64,000 nucleotides of DNA from Vibrio maritimus (GTDB lineage Bacteria > Pseudomonadota > Gammaproteobacteria > Enterobacterales > Vibrionaceae). The stretch covers positions 1,674,001 through 1,738,000 of the forward strand of contig NZ_CP090439.1 of NCBI RefSeq assembly GCF_021441885.1. The letters run 5' to 3'. The stretch's first letter is position 1; each line of letters opens with the position of its first letter. The notes below the pieces were generated by a model that was not told the DNA's origin, did no database searches, and saw only the letters and a program-made list of their open reading frames with translations. Positions 9,469-18,365 of this stretch are shown here, in pieces. The position numbers and the translations under genes are program-made.

Positions 9469-10392
9469 TTATTTGATGAGTTTTGATGGCAGTTCACGTG
9501 CTACATAGTCGATGAACACTCTCAAACGAGCCGGCATATATTTGGTTTGCGCGTATTGAAGTGCAATAGCCCCGTGGTAATTACTTTTAATCGTCCAATC
9601 TGGTAATACGGGAATAACACTGCCGTCATCGAGTGACTCTTTTATCACGAAGTCGTGGAAGATACCGATACCTAAGCCTTGTTTTACACCGCTAAGTCGC
9701 ATTTGTGAGTGGTTGATGGCATACCGACCGGTAACGGTCACCGTGTGGAAATCATCGTCTTTGAGAAAATCCCAAATGTTGTCTCTGTCGACTTCCGCCA
9801 GATACAAACAATCGTGATGCTCCAAATCACTAGGTGAAGTAGGGAGCCCATTGTTTCGGATGTAATCTGGACTTGCGCACAATACTAGATTTGTTGGTCC
9901 TAGCTCTTTCATGACTAGGTTTTCATCAGGTGTGTCGGTTAGCTTGAACGCGACGTCTATCCCAAGGTTTAAGAGATCGTAATCACCATCAATGGCGCGC
10001 ACTTTTAGCTGAATCTCAGGGTAGTGCTGCAGAAATGGCGCAATGAAAGGTTGCAGTACTGAATTAAGGAAAGCTTCTGGCGCTGCCACGGTGATAGAGC
10101 CGCTGGGTTCGGCGTGGTCCGACTGTGACACTTCAACCGCTTGTTGAGCGGCGTTAACCATTAGAACACTCTGATCGTAAACCTTTTGGCCTGCTTGAGT
10201 GATTATCAGCTTTCGAGTCGTTCGTTCGAACAGCTTTACAGACAGGGCGCTTTCTAGCCGAGTGATGGTTTTAGACAAGGCTGAAGGTGTAACGCCTAAC
10301 TTCTTAGCAGCCGCGGTAAAACTGCCTTCGTTAACGACCAATATATAAGACGCCAAGTCGGGTAGGAGCGCGATAAGCTTCTGGCTGAACAT
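9469..10392 (-). CDS. LysR-family transcriptional regulator
   Basis: 307 aa with the chosen start. The N-terminal winged helix-turn-helix is clear (EGSFTAAAKKLGVTPSALS, then ITRLESALSVKLFERTT), followed by an effector-binding domain. The frame extends to 10488, but the ATG at 10392 has a GAGG Shine-Dalgarno sequence and gives a family-like N-terminus. It is divergent from kbl (about 165 bases between starts), so it may act on its own promoter and on kbl-tdh, and it is followed closely by the VOC gene. Effector unknown. Confidence 0.87.
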   Translation of the reverse strand: MFSQKLIALLPDLASYILVVNEGSFTAAAKKLGVTPSALSKTITRLESALSVKLFERTTRKLIITQAGQKVYDQSVLMVNAAQQAVEVSQSDHAEPSGSITVAAPEAFLNSVLQPFIAPFLQHYPEIQLKVRAIDGDYDLLNLGIDVAFKLTDTPDENLVMKELGPTNLVLCASPDYIRNNGLPTSPSDLEHHDCLYLAEVDRDNIWDFLKDDDFHTVTVTGRYAINHSQMRLSGVKQGLGIGIFHDFVIKESLDDGSVIPVLPDWTIKSNYHGAIALQYAQTKYMPARLRVFIDYVARELPSKLIK

Positions 10393-10558
10393 GATTCGTG
10401 CCTCAGATTCACTAATGGTTTTCCATGTTAAGGGATAATCGTTTGCAGCACAATGAACTAAAATGATTGCATTCGTTAGATACACCAAATCAATAGAATT
10501 TGGCTATCTCATCCCCTACATAACCTATTGAGAAATAGGATAGAAAAAGGAATCCACT

Positions 10559-11755
10559 ATGTCTGCTTCGTTTTATAAGCAAATCCAAGATCAGATTGAA
10601 GAAGTAAAAGCGGAAGGTTTGTACAAATCTGAGCGTGTTATTACTTCTCAACAACAAGCGGCTGTTGAAATCTCAACGGGCGAAGAAGTACTTAACTTCT
10701 GTGCAAACAACTATCTTGGTCTAGCTAACCACCCAGCGCTTATTGAAGCGGGTAAAGCGGGTATGGATAAAAATGGCTTCGGTATGGCGTCTGTACGCTT
10801 TATCTGTGGTACTCAAGACATTCACAAAGAGCTTGAGCAGAAGCTTTCTACTTTCCTAGGTAAAGAAGACACGATTCTTTACACCTCTTGCTTCGACGCA
10901 AATACAGGTTTGTTCGAGACTATCCTAGGCAAAGAAGATGCAATCATCTCTGATGCACTAAACCACGCATCTATTATCGATGGCGTTCGTCTATGTAAAG
11001 CGATGCGTTACCGTTACGCGAACAACGATATGGCTGAACTAGAACAGCAACTTATCGCCGCGACTGAAGCAGGTGCTCGCCACAAGCTTATCGTGACTGA
11101 CGGTGTTTTCTCAATGGACGGCGTTGTAGCAAACTTACCAGCTATCTGTGACCTTGCTGACAAGTACGGCGCACTGGTTATGGTTGATGATTCTCACGCT
11201 GTTGGCTTTATGGGTAAAAACGGCGCAGGTACTCACGAGTTCCACGATGTGGTTGACCGTATCGATATCATCACAGGTACGCTAGGTAAAGCAATGGGTG
11301 GCGCGTCAGGCGGCTATACTTCTGGTAAGAAAGAAGTGATTGATTGGTTGCGTCAGCGTTCTCGTCCATACCTATTCTCTAACTCAGTAGCACCGGCAAT
11401 TGTTAACGCGTCTATCCGCGTTCTAGACCTGCTACAAGAAAGCGGTGACTTACGTGACCGTCTATGGGAAAACGCAGCTCACTTCCGTACTCGTATGGAA
11501 GGCGCGGGCTTCACTATGGGCGGTGCTGACCACGCAATCATTCCAATCATGTTAGGTGATGCGAAAGTAGCGGCTGAGTTCGCTGAGCGTGCTCTAGAGA
11601 AAGGCATCTACGTTATTGGTTTCTCTTTCCCAGTTGTACCTAAGGGTCAAGCACGTATCCGTACTCAGATGTCAGCAGCACACTCTCGTGAGCAACTAGA
11701 CCGCGCTATCGATGCATTCATCGAAGTGGGTAAAGACATGGGGCTTATCAAGTAA
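10559..11755 (+). CDS. kbl: Glycine C-acetyltransferase (2-amino-3-ketobutyrate CoA ligase)
   Basis: 398 aa, the normal family length. It cleaves 2-amino-3-ketobutyrate with CoA to glycine and acetyl-CoA, the second step of threonine breakdown. Motifs: LNFCANNYLGLANHP, the substrate/PLP pocket SCFDANTG, DDSHAVGFMG, and the PLP-binding lysine Lys244 in TGTLGKAMGG, the same number as in the E. coli enzyme. AAAAAGGAATCCACT precedes the ATG. Codon use is much more biased (few rare codons) than in the neighbouring genes, which fits high expression. It is followed by tdh, the first enzyme of the pathway. Confidence 0.97.
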   Translation: MSASFYKQIQDQIEEVKAEGLYKSERVITSQQQAAVEISTGEEVLNFCANNYLGLANHPALIEAGKAGMDKNGFGMASVRFICGTQDIHKELEQKLSTFLGKEDTILYTSCFDANTGLFETILGKEDAIISDALNHASIIDGVRLCKAMRYRYANNDMAELEQQLIAATEAGARHKLIVTDGVFSMDGVVANLPAICDLADKYGALVMVDDSHAVGFMGKNGAGTHEFHDVVDRIDIITGTLGKAMGGASGGYTSGKKEVIDWLRQRSRPYLFSNSVAPAIVNASIRVLDLLQESGDLRDRLWENAAHFRTRMEGAGFTMGGADHAIIPIMLGDAKVAAEFAERALEKGIYVIGFSFPVVPKGQARIRTQMSAAHSREQLDRAIDAFIEVGKDMGLIK

Positions 11756-11776
11756 TCGCTCTCTCATTGATTTTTA

Positions 11777-11799
11777 GCCCTGAGCTTTTGGCTCGGGGC
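11777..11799 (+). promoter_or_regulatory. Intercistronic stem-loop between kbl and tdh
   Basis: GCCCTGAGC, loop TTTTG, GCTCGGGGC: a 9-bp stem with one G-U pair. No T run follows, so it is not a standard terminator; it sits 18 bases before the tdh start and could protect the kbl message or tune tdh translation. Role is inference. Confidence 0.55.
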
Positions 11800-11816
11800 A
11801 CAGTTTGGTAAATATT

Positions 11817-12848
11817 ATGAAAATCAAAGCACTTTCAAAGCTTAAGCCAGAACAAGGCATCTGGATGACCGAAGTAGACAAGCCTGAGCTTGGTCACAAC
11901 GACATCCTAATTCGCATCAAAAAGACCGCTATCTGTGGTACTGACGTTCACATCTACAACTGGGATGAGTGGTCACAAAACACAATTCCTGTACCTATGG
12001 TTGTTGGTCACGAGTACGTGGGTGAAGTCGTCGGTATCGGTCAAGAAGTTCGCGGCTTCGAAATTGGCGATCGTGTCTCTGGCGAAGGCCACATCACTTG
12101 TGGTCACTGCCGTAACTGTCGTGGCGGTCGTACTCACCTATGTCGTAACACAGTAGGTGTGGGTGTTAACCGCACAGGTGCTTTCTCTGAGTACCTCGTT
12201 ATCCCAGCGTTCAACGCGTTTAAGATCCCTGAAGGTATCTCTGATGACCTAGCATCTATCTTTGACCCGTTTGGTAACGCGGTACACACTGCGCTTTCTT
12301 TCGACCTAGTAGGCGAAGATGTACTTATCACCGGTGCGGGTCCAATCGGCATCATGGCGGCAGCGGTTGCAAAACACGTTGGTGCTCGTCACGTGGTTAT
12401 CACTGATGTTAACGAATACCGTCTAGATCTTGCTAAGAAAATGGGCGTAACGCGCGCAGTTAACGTAGCAAAAGAAAACCTAAAAGACGTGATGGCTGAG
12501 CTAGGCATGACGGAAGGTTTCGATGTTGGTCTAGAAATGTCTGGCGTACAAGCAGCATTCAGCTCAATGCTAGAAACCATGAACCACGGTGGTCGTATCG
12601 CACTCCTAGGTATTCCACCATCAGACATGGGCATCGACTGGAACCAAGTTATCTTTAAAGGTCTTGTGATCAAAGGTATCTACGGTCGTGAAATGTTCGA
12701 AACTTGGTACAAGATGGCAAGCTTGATTCAATCTGGCCTAGATCTAACACCAATCATCACTCACCACTACAAAGTTGATGACTTCCAAGAAGGTTTCGAC
12801 GTTATGCGCAGTGGTCAGTCTGGTAAGGTTATTCTCGATTGGGAATAA
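11817..12848 (+). CDS. tdh: L-threonine 3-dehydrogenase
   Basis: 343 aa. A zinc- and NAD-dependent enzyme of the medium-chain alcohol dehydrogenase family that oxidises threonine to 2-amino-3-ketobutyrate, the substrate of the kbl product. Visible features: catalytic zinc site in AICGTDVHIYNW and VVGHEYVGEV, structural zinc cluster CGHCRNCRGG..LC, and the Rossmann motif GAGPIGIMAAA. An in-frame start four codons upstream exists; the ATG at 11817 gives the conserved MKIKALSKL N-terminus and was chosen, although its Shine-Dalgarno sequence is weak, which fits coupling with or readthrough from kbl. Codon use is strongly biased like kbl. A 12-bp terminator follows. Confidence 0.97.
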   Translation: MKIKALSKLKPEQGIWMTEVDKPELGHNDILIRIKKTAICGTDVHIYNWDEWSQNTIPVPMVVGHEYVGEVVGIGQEVRGFEIGDRVSGEGHITCGHCRNCRGGRTHLCRNTVGVGVNRTGAFSEYLVIPAFNAFKIPEGISDDLASIFDPFGNAVHTALSFDLVGEDVLITGAGPIGIMAAAVAKHVGARHVVITDVNEYRLDLAKKMGVTRAVNVAKENLKDVMAELGMTEGFDVGLEMSGVQAAFSSMLETMNHGGRIALLGIPPSDMGIDWNQVIFKGLVIKGIYGREMFETWYKMASLIQSGLDLTPIITHHYKVDDFQEGFDVMRSGQSGKVILDWE

Positions 12849-12861
12849 AATAGCCTTTTAT

Positions 12862-12900
12862 AGAGTGTCGCCAGCAATTGGCGACACTCTGTATTATTTT
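12862..12900 (+). terminator. Terminator of kbl-tdh
   Basis: AGAGTGTCGCCA, loop GCAAT, TGGCGACACTCT followed by GTATTATTTT: a 12-bp perfect stem just after tdh. Confidence 0.85.
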
Positions 12901-12947
12901 CAAAGTCGCTCCACTCTTAAAGTAAACTCTCTTCTCAACAAGTTGTT

Positions 12948-13814
12948 TCATTCTAACAACTGCTCAACAAACCACTCCCCAGCAACACCGAGTTGATTTC
13001 GCCAAAGCACTTCTATCGGCCATAGGTTACCTGCGCTACCAAAATCATATTCAAGATCTATCAGTTGTTTAGCTTCAACAAGTGGTTTGCATAGGTGTGC
13101 AGGAAAGACGGCAAATCCCACGCCCGCCAAGAGCATTTCGCGTATTTGGTAGAAACTGTCTGCAGAGATGACTTGTGCGGAGTATCGCATTGCTTCACGG
13201 TATTCTGGTTTAGTGCAAAAGCCCTCATTAAGGAGTAGTTGCGGATGTTGTTCTAAATCTTCTGGCTCAAGACGACCCTGTTGTGATGCAAGCGGAAAAT
13301 CTGGGGTGCACACGACTCGCCATTCAAGATGGCCTACCATAGATGCATTCATCCCCCTTGGTACTTCATGTCGTGTAGGACCTGCATAAATGTCGAAGTC
13401 ATCGTCATAACCACTAAGTGACTCAGCATCTATAAATTTGAGCTCAACGGTGGGGTAACTGTTGGTCAGAGACTTGATCCTAAGATTGAAATCGTAAGAG
13501 AGAGTATAAGGATGAACGGCTATCACTAGACTAGATTCAACGCCTTTGGAAAGCATCTCTGCATGCTGCTCCATGAGAATTACTTTGGGTAATATATCAA
13601 GTGCTTGTACGTAGAGTTTCTTGCCTGCGTCTGTGAGAGTAGGTCGTTTACCATGGTGTCGGTTAAATATCTCCAATTCTAAATCAAACTCTAGTGCTTG
13701 GATGGTTTTATTAACCGCTGTATTACTGACGCCTAACTCTCGAGCGGCGGCCGAGAAACTGCCGTGTTGCGCTACGGCGACAAGGTATTTGAGTCGTTCT
13801 ATAGTGATATACAT
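12948..13814 (-). CDS. LysR-family transcriptional regulator
   Basis: 288 aa. The N-terminal helix-turn-helix reads HGSFSAAARELGVSNTAVN, followed by IQALEFDLELEIF and a LysR effector domain. It is divergent from the serine hydrolase gene at 13924 with about 110 bases between the starts, the usual arrangement of a LysR regulator and its target. Effector unknown. Confidence 0.88.
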   Translation of the reverse strand: MYITIERLKYLVAVAQHGSFSAAARELGVSNTAVNKTIQALEFDLELEIFNRHHGKRPTLTDAGKKLYVQALDILPKVILMEQHAEMLSKGVESSLVIAVHPYTLSYDFNLRIKSLTNSYPTVELKFIDAESLSGYDDDFDIYAGPTRHEVPRGMNASMVGHLEWRVVCTPDFPLASQQGRLEPEDLEQHPQLLLNEGFCTKPEYREAMRYSAQVISADSFYQIREMLLAGVGFAVFPAHLCKPLVEAKQLIDLEYDFGSAGNLWPIEVLWRNQLGVAGEWFVEQLLE

Positions 13815-13923
13815 CGTTACTTCAAACCTTAGGTTGCAAGAGTTAACACTAACATGATTTTTGATTTGCTTAAAATCAATGCATCAGCAAAACGCTAAAA
13901 AGCATAGATAAAGGTAAATAACC

Positions 13924-15180
13924 ATGAAGAAATCAATCATTGCTCTCGCTATCATCGCATCAAGCACGTTGAGTATCGCACACGCTACAAGTTCAGAGGG
14001 TAAAACTCGAGTGGAAATGGGGGCAACGCAATTCAATATTTTGCATCCAGATCTAAACCGTTACACCTATAAAAACCTAAGTGAGTTTGTTCACACAAAG
14101 CAGATCGATAATGGTGGCTACAAGCAAGTCATCGAGCTACGCAAATCGAAAAAGCCTCTTAACTTAAATATGAATTTTGACCACCTTGGTAAGCAACTCA
14201 ACTTGCTCGATGTGTTACACAAGCATCGTGCTGATGCTTTCATTGTACTAAAGGACGGAAAGATCGTCGCTGAGCAATACTTCGATGGTCAAAGTGAACG
14301 TACTCACCATCAAATGATGAGTGTGACTAAATCGTTTACTGGCATCATCGCAGCATCTTTAGTTGCGGAGGGTAAATTGGACAGAAAAGCTCTAGTCGGC
14401 GCTTACATTCCGCAGTTGATTCAGTCTGCTTTTGGTATGGCGACAGTAGGCCAGGTTCTTGATATGACCAACAACCTAAATTATTCGGAGTCCTATGAAG
14501 ATCCAAATGCTGAGGTATTTAAACATGCAAAAACGGTTGGCTTAACGCCAAAAGAGGAAGGTTATAATGGCCCGAAAACCATCCATCAGTTTTTAGCGGA
14601 ACTCCAAAAAGACGGAGATCGTTCTCATGGCGAAGAATTCCATTACCTAACTGCAAACACGGACGTAGTTGCTTGGCTTATTTCAACAGTGGAAGGGAAG
14701 CCATTTAGTGAAGTCTTGGAAGAACGTATTTGGACTCAGTTGGGTATGGAGCGCGGTGCCTATCTGATGTCTGACCCTGCATCGGTAGGTCTTGCCTCAG
14801 GAGGACTCAACGGTACCGCTAGAGACATGGCACGGTTTGGTCAGATGCTAGCTGATGGTGGTAAAAACTTGCTTGGTGAGCAGGTGATTCACCCAGATGC
14901 GATAGCTGAAACTGAGCAAGGTGGCGACCCAAGCAAGTTCGCAAAAGGCGGATACGGTGAGGGTGCTTTAAAAGGTTGGTCATATAAAAACCAGTTTTGG
15001 CATACCATGAACGACAACAATGCTTATACAGCTCTGGGGATTTTTGGGCAGTGGATTTATGTAGATCCAACAGAAAATGTGGTCGTCGTTAGACAAGCAT
15101 CAGCCGAGAAATCAGTGGTAGATGCTTACGACCACGAAATGCTGTCTGCTATCGATGAAATTATTCGACGAGTTAAGTAG
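13924..15180 (+). CDS. Periplasmic serine hydrolase of the beta-lactamase (class C/esterase) family
   Basis: 418 aa. A signal peptide (1-22, MKKSIIALAIIASSTLSIAHA) directs it to the periplasm. The nucleophile motif SxxK is Ser133-Val-Thr-Lys136 in MMSVTKSFTG, and a Tyr-containing second motif lies in FHYLTANTDV. The family includes class C beta-lactamases, DD-peptidases, esterases and 6-aminohexanoate-dimer hydrolases; nothing here shows that it hydrolyses beta-lactams, so it is called only a serine hydrolase. Preceded by AAAGGTAAATAACC and divergent from a LysR gene that may control it. Confidence 0.88.
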   Translation: MKKSIIALAIIASSTLSIAHATSSEGKTRVEMGATQFNILHPDLNRYTYKNLSEFVHTKQIDNGGYKQVIELRKSKKPLNLNMNFDHLGKQLNLLDVLHKHRADAFIVLKDGKIVAEQYFDGQSERTHHQMMSVTKSFTGIIAASLVAEGKLDRKALVGAYIPQLIQSAFGMATVGQVLDMTNNLNYSESYEDPNAEVFKHAKTVGLTPKEEGYNGPKTIHQFLAELQKDGDRSHGEEFHYLTANTDVVAWLISTVEGKPFSEVLEERIWTQLGMERGAYLMSDPASVGLASGGLNGTARDMARFGQMLADGGKNLLGEQVIHPDAIAETEQGGDPSKFAKGGYGEGALKGWSYKNQFWHTMNDNNAYTALGIFGQWIYVDPTENVVVVRQASAEKSVVDAYDHEMLSAIDEIIRRVK

Positions 15181-15185
15181 ATTAT

Positions 15186-15236
15186 AGAATTAGGCTTTCT
15201 ATCCATCACTACGTGTGCGATAGGAGGCCTAATTCT
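15186..15236. terminator. Long inverted repeat between convergent genes
   Basis: AGAATTAGGC (15186-15195) pairs with GCCTAATTCT (15227-15236), and the inner TTTCTATC/GATAGGAG extends the stem with G-U pairs. It lies between the serine hydrolase (plus) and the ion channel (minus), so a bidirectional terminator is likely, although T runs are short. Confidence 0.65.
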
Positions 15237-15263
15237 TAGATGTAGGTGATTTCGAGGTAGCTA

Positions 15264-16103
15264 TTAGTGCAATCTCGATTTTAACAAACTTTTTATTTCT
15301 TGCAGCTCCTGATGGATATCTTCCACTTGCTGATGAGTCGCAAGTATTTGTCTTGCCGTATGGTCTGAAGTAAGTAAAGGTATTTCGGATTCCTTGTCTT
15401 TCTCTGCAATGGCATGCTCGGCCGTCATCGTCTCGATCACGACACCAATCATCATGTTCAAAAAGACAAATGCAGTGAGAAAAATGAACGTCAGGTAGTA
15501 AATCCAACTAATGGGATAAACTTCCATTGTCTCATACATAACGTCCGTCCAATCTTCAAAAGTGGCAATGCGGAACAAGGTGAGCATGGAGATTGATACA
15601 TCTCCCCACAGTATATCGTTGATGTCTGAGAAGACTAAGCTACCAACGACTGCATAGATATAGAAGATAATAAACATGAGAACAGCGATGTAGCCCATCT
15701 TGGGAATCGCTTTAATCAGTGCGTTAATGAGTAGCTTGAGTTGTGGGATTGCAGATACCAATCTTAATACTCGAAATACTCTTAGCAAACGAGCGATTAA
15801 GATGCCTTGTCCTGCTGCAGGAATCAAACTACCGATGACGATGGCAGCATCAAATAGATTCCAACCACTTTTAAAGAAATCGAGTTTGTTTCGATAAGAG
15901 AAGAACTTGATGACGATTTCAACTAAGAAAAACAGCAAAATACATGCATCTAACCATTGAAGAGTTTCGACTAGAGCATCAGGTAGTTCAAACGTCTTCG
16001 CGCCTATTGTAAGTGCTGCCAGTATGATCACAATGACAGTTAACGATTGAAAGTACTTATTGTTGTTGATTGCGTTTAACTTGAGGTGCAAAGAGGAGAT
16101 CAT
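15264..16103 (-). CDS. Voltage-gated cation channel of the bacterial Nav type
   Basis: 279 aa, the size of a single-repeat, tetramer-forming channel. Six membrane segments can be traced: S1 about 19-36, S2 about 47-68, S3 about 80-95, S4 about 101-118 with arginines every third residue (Arg105, 108, 111, 114), S5 about 135-158, pore helix and filter 170-190, S6 about 199-225. A helical, heptad-like C-terminal tail (about 245-275) matches the tetramerising coiled coil of NaChBac relatives. The selectivity filter reads T-F-E183-D184-W-T-D187, with three acidic residues where NaChBac-type sodium channels usually have LESWS or LESWA; the engineered calcium-selective CavAb has DDWSD, so calcium permeation is possible. 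It is a monocistronic minus-strand gene with its promoter in the 16104-16482 gap. Confidence 0.87.
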   Translation of the reverse strand: MISSLHLKLNAINNNKYFQSLTVIVIILAALTIGAKTFELPDALVETLQWLDACILLFFLVEIVIKFFSYRNKLDFFKSGWNLFDAAIVIGSLIPAAGQGILIARLLRVFRVLRLVSAIPQLKLLINALIKAIPKMGYIAVLMFIIFYIYAVVGSLVFSDINDILWGDVSISMLTLFRIATFEDWTDVMYETMEVYPISWIYYLTFIFLTAFVFLNMMIGVVIETMTAEHAIAEKDKESEIPLLTSDHTARQILATHQQVEDIHQELQEIKSLLKSRLH

Positions 16104-16482
16104 AGATGTCGCTCCTTCGAGTATAAGTATCCATTGTTACTTAAATGTTAAGTTGAGTTTATGGATTTTCGCCAGTGGAGAATTGCGACATTTTATGAAT
16201 GTTTTGGAGTTGCAGAGTGTGTGAATAGAAGAGGTATGTCCTTATATAAAAAGTTTCTACCAAACTTTCTCTAACCTAGGTGTATCTTAGTACTACAACT
16301 TGTCTTTTTGCATATTATTATAGTACAAAATAATTATTACCTATAAGTCAAGCCTCTAGTATTCGAGGTCCCGCCAACCACCTAATTATTGGAAAGACCC
16401 TCTTAGCCGTATTATGCGCGCCGCTTGATGGGATAGCCCATCACTTTTAATTCACGTACAAACGGTCTTCGAGGAAATTAAG
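16104..16482. other. Divergent regulatory region, channel gene / trimeric autotransporter
   Basis: 379 bases without a gene. It holds the channel promoter on the left and, on the right, a copy of the recurring 29-nt element (16359-16387) plus a small hairpin (GATGGG, loop ATAG, CCCATC at 16427-16442) in the leader of the autotransporter. Confidence 0.5.
16359..16387 (+). promoter_or_regulatory. Copy of the recurring 29-nt upstream element
   Basis: Left arm GTATTCG, 6-nt spacer, right arm CGCCAAC, box CACCTAATT. It lies 96 bases before the GTG of the trimeric autotransporter. Same layout as the copies at 18337, 24037, 25458, 27062, 28061, 28980 and 30014. Confidence 0.6.
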
Positions 16483-17892
16483 GTGAAAAAACAAACTATC
16501 GCAATGGCTCTAGTGGCGGCTATTACTTCTGGTGCTGCATTGGCTGAAGCAGAGCCACAGTTTATTGACGGAATCATCAACGAAACAATCGTCAATGGCA
16601 CTGGTTTCGAAATCGCTCGTGAGTCTGGAATTCCTGGCTTCGATAAGTACTTCGACGGTAATGCCACCCCTGAACAACGCGCACAAGGTGCTCTGGAGTT
16701 TGCCGAAGCAGCAGAGCAAAACCCCGAGTTATACGACATCGCTAACGCTATCACTACTAAAGTTGGCAGCGATGAGAATGGGTGGGGTGCTGGCGATCAC
16801 ATCGCAGCAGATCTAAAAGGTGCATTATCTAACACGCCAAGTAATGACCATCAACGTGCTATGGGTGATGTTATCCGCAAGCACACAACTAAAGAAGAAC
16901 GCGATCAAGCTCGTGAAGCGCTAAAAGACGCACCAAATCAAGGTGACCGCACTGCAGCTGAAGGTGCAGAGGGTAACGTTGATATTATCGACGCTGACAT
17001 TAAAGCTCGTGATGAACAGGCTGACCGCAATACCGAAGGTGTGGATCGCAACCGTAGTGACATCGATAAGAACGCTGGCAACATCGACCGTAACCGCGAG
17101 ATCATCGAGAAAAACGAGCGTGACAACCTGAACCAACAGCGTGAAATCGATAAGAACAAAGAAGATATCGCTAACAATGGTAAGCGCATCGATGACAACA
17201 AGCGTGAAGCTGACGTAGACCGCGCACGCATTGACGGCAAGGTTGACGAGAACCGTGGCGACATTGATAAAAACAAAACAGATATTAGCAATAACGGTGA
17301 TCGAATTAAAAGCATCGAAGACGAAGGTAAGCAAGCCGGTGAAGATCTTGACCGTGCACATGCAGACCAGGAACGCGATAATCAGAAAGCAGCTGATGAA
17401 ATTGGTAGCAACCGCAACAAGATTGAAGATATCCAACGAACTGCCGATAAATGGGATCAACAAGCTCAAAAAGATTGGCAATCAGCAGGTCGCACGATTG
17501 ACTCAAAATTTAATTCTCAGCAAGGTCAGATCGATGGTAACAGCAACTCTATCGCTCAAAACCGTGAAGCGATTGGGCAAAACTCTAAGCGTATAGATAA
17601 TCTTGAAAATGCTTTTAAACAGCAGGGTGAGGAAATGCGTGAGCGATACGATGGCGTAAAGGCATCTATGCATGCAATCACTAACGCACGTCCTGTGGCG
17701 TATGATGTCGGCGAATTTGCTGTGGGCGCGGGCTTGGGTGCCTCAGGTAGCAAGAAAGCGATTGCTATAGGTGGTGCGTATCGATTCAATGATCAGTGGT
17801 CAGGGTCGTTCACGGTAAACCACGAAACAGAGGGTCGCCATACTAAGGCTGATACATCAGCCGGAGTTGGTGCGCAGTTCAGCTTTAAATAA
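16483..17892 (+). CDS. Trimeric autotransporter adhesin with Asn-rich coiled-coil stalk
   Basis: 469 aa from a GTG start preceded by CTTCGAGGAAATTAAG. Signal peptide 1-20 (MKKQTIAMALVAAITSGAALA). Residues about 25-160 form a globular, Ala/Asp/Glu-rich head of unknown fold. Residues about 165-395 are a long polar coiled coil built of heptads of the form I-x-x-N (DIDKNAGNIDRN and similar), that is, hydrophobic residue at a and Asn at d. Residues about 395-469 resemble the YadA-like membrane anchor (VAYDVGEFAVGAGLGAS, YRFNDQWSGSFTVN). The protein would form a trimer with three strands each in the outer membrane and display the stalk outside. The last residues are FSFK, a Lys after the expected terminal aromatic residue. 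It is a single-gene unit with its own terminator. Confidence 0.82.
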   Translation: MKKQTIAMALVAAITSGAALAEAEPQFIDGIINETIVNGTGFEIARESGIPGFDKYFDGNATPEQRAQGALEFAEAAEQNPELYDIANAITTKVGSDENGWGAGDHIAADLKGALSNTPSNDHQRAMGDVIRKHTTKEERDQAREALKDAPNQGDRTAAEGAEGNVDIIDADIKARDEQADRNTEGVDRNRSDIDKNAGNIDRNREIIEKNERDNLNQQREIDKNKEDIANNGKRIDDNKREADVDRARIDGKVDENRGDIDKNKTDISNNGDRIKSIEDEGKQAGEDLDRAHADQERDNQKAADEIGSNRNKIEDIQRTADKWDQQAQKDWQSAGRTIDSKFNSQQGQIDGNSNSIAQNREAIGQNSKRIDNLENAFKQQGEEMRERYDGVKASMHAITNARPVAYDVGEFAVGAGLGASGSKKAIAIGGAYRFNDQWSGSFTVNHETEGRHTKADTSAGVGAQFSFK

Positions 17893-17935
17893 ACAATGTA
17901 TCTTTGAACAGCTGAATCTTCAGCTAAATATAGAA

Positions 17936-17962
17936 AAGTCTCCTTCGTTGGAGGCTTTTTTG
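17936..17962 (+). terminator. Terminator of the trimeric autotransporter gene
   Basis: AAGTCTCC, loop TTCGTT, GGAGGCTT (one G-U pair) followed by a run of T. Confidence 0.85.
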
Positions 17963-18109
17963 TATTAGGATAATTTTAAATTTATTGGAAGTTGCATAAT
18001 TGATTCGTTTTGTTGTTAAACAATGTATTACTGAATAGCAAAATAGTAAGAGAAAAGCCCTAAGGAGTTACTAGGTAGGCGATTTACTCGTCAATAAAGG
18101 ATTGAAAGA

Positions 18110-18135
18110 GTGGGAAGGGTGGCCGCCCTTCCCAC
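18110..18135. repeat. Strong GC-rich hairpin, core shared with 23181-23196
   Basis: GTGGGAAGGG, loop TGGCCG, CCCTTCCCAC: 10-bp perfect stem. No T run on either side, so not a standard terminator. The 14-base core AGGGTGGCCGCCCT occurs again on the minus strand at 23182-23195. Confidence 0.6.
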
Positions 18136-18336
18136 CAAAGCTCGAACACCACACTTTCGAGGCAATGAGTTGTACTGCTCAAGCACGTTCGATGATAAAC
18201 AGTTTTGTTTTTGTCGTCTATTGAACAATAAACGTACACGCCAGAACCTTCAATAGTAGCTATCGACACGTTGAAATAGGTCGGGATTGACCGGTCTTAG
18301 AGTTGAGTGTGGATGATGATTTAGCAATTTATCAAT

Positions 18337-18365
18337 CTATCAGTTTAGTCGATAAGTACCTAACT
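18337..18365 (+). promoter_or_regulatory. Copy of the recurring 29-nt upstream element
   Basis: Left arm CTATCAG, 6-nt spacer, right arm CGATAAG, box TACCTAACT; 146 bases before the gene at 18511. Confidence 0.55.

Noticed and set aside
14320..14331. Beta-lactamase resistance gene
   Set aside because: The SxxK motif shows only the serine hydrolase superfamily; most members are not beta-lactamases.
18084..18269. 61-codon minus-strand frame
   Set aside because: GTG start without ribosome-binding site; its end is formed by the 18110-18135 hairpin, and no protein family is recognisable.
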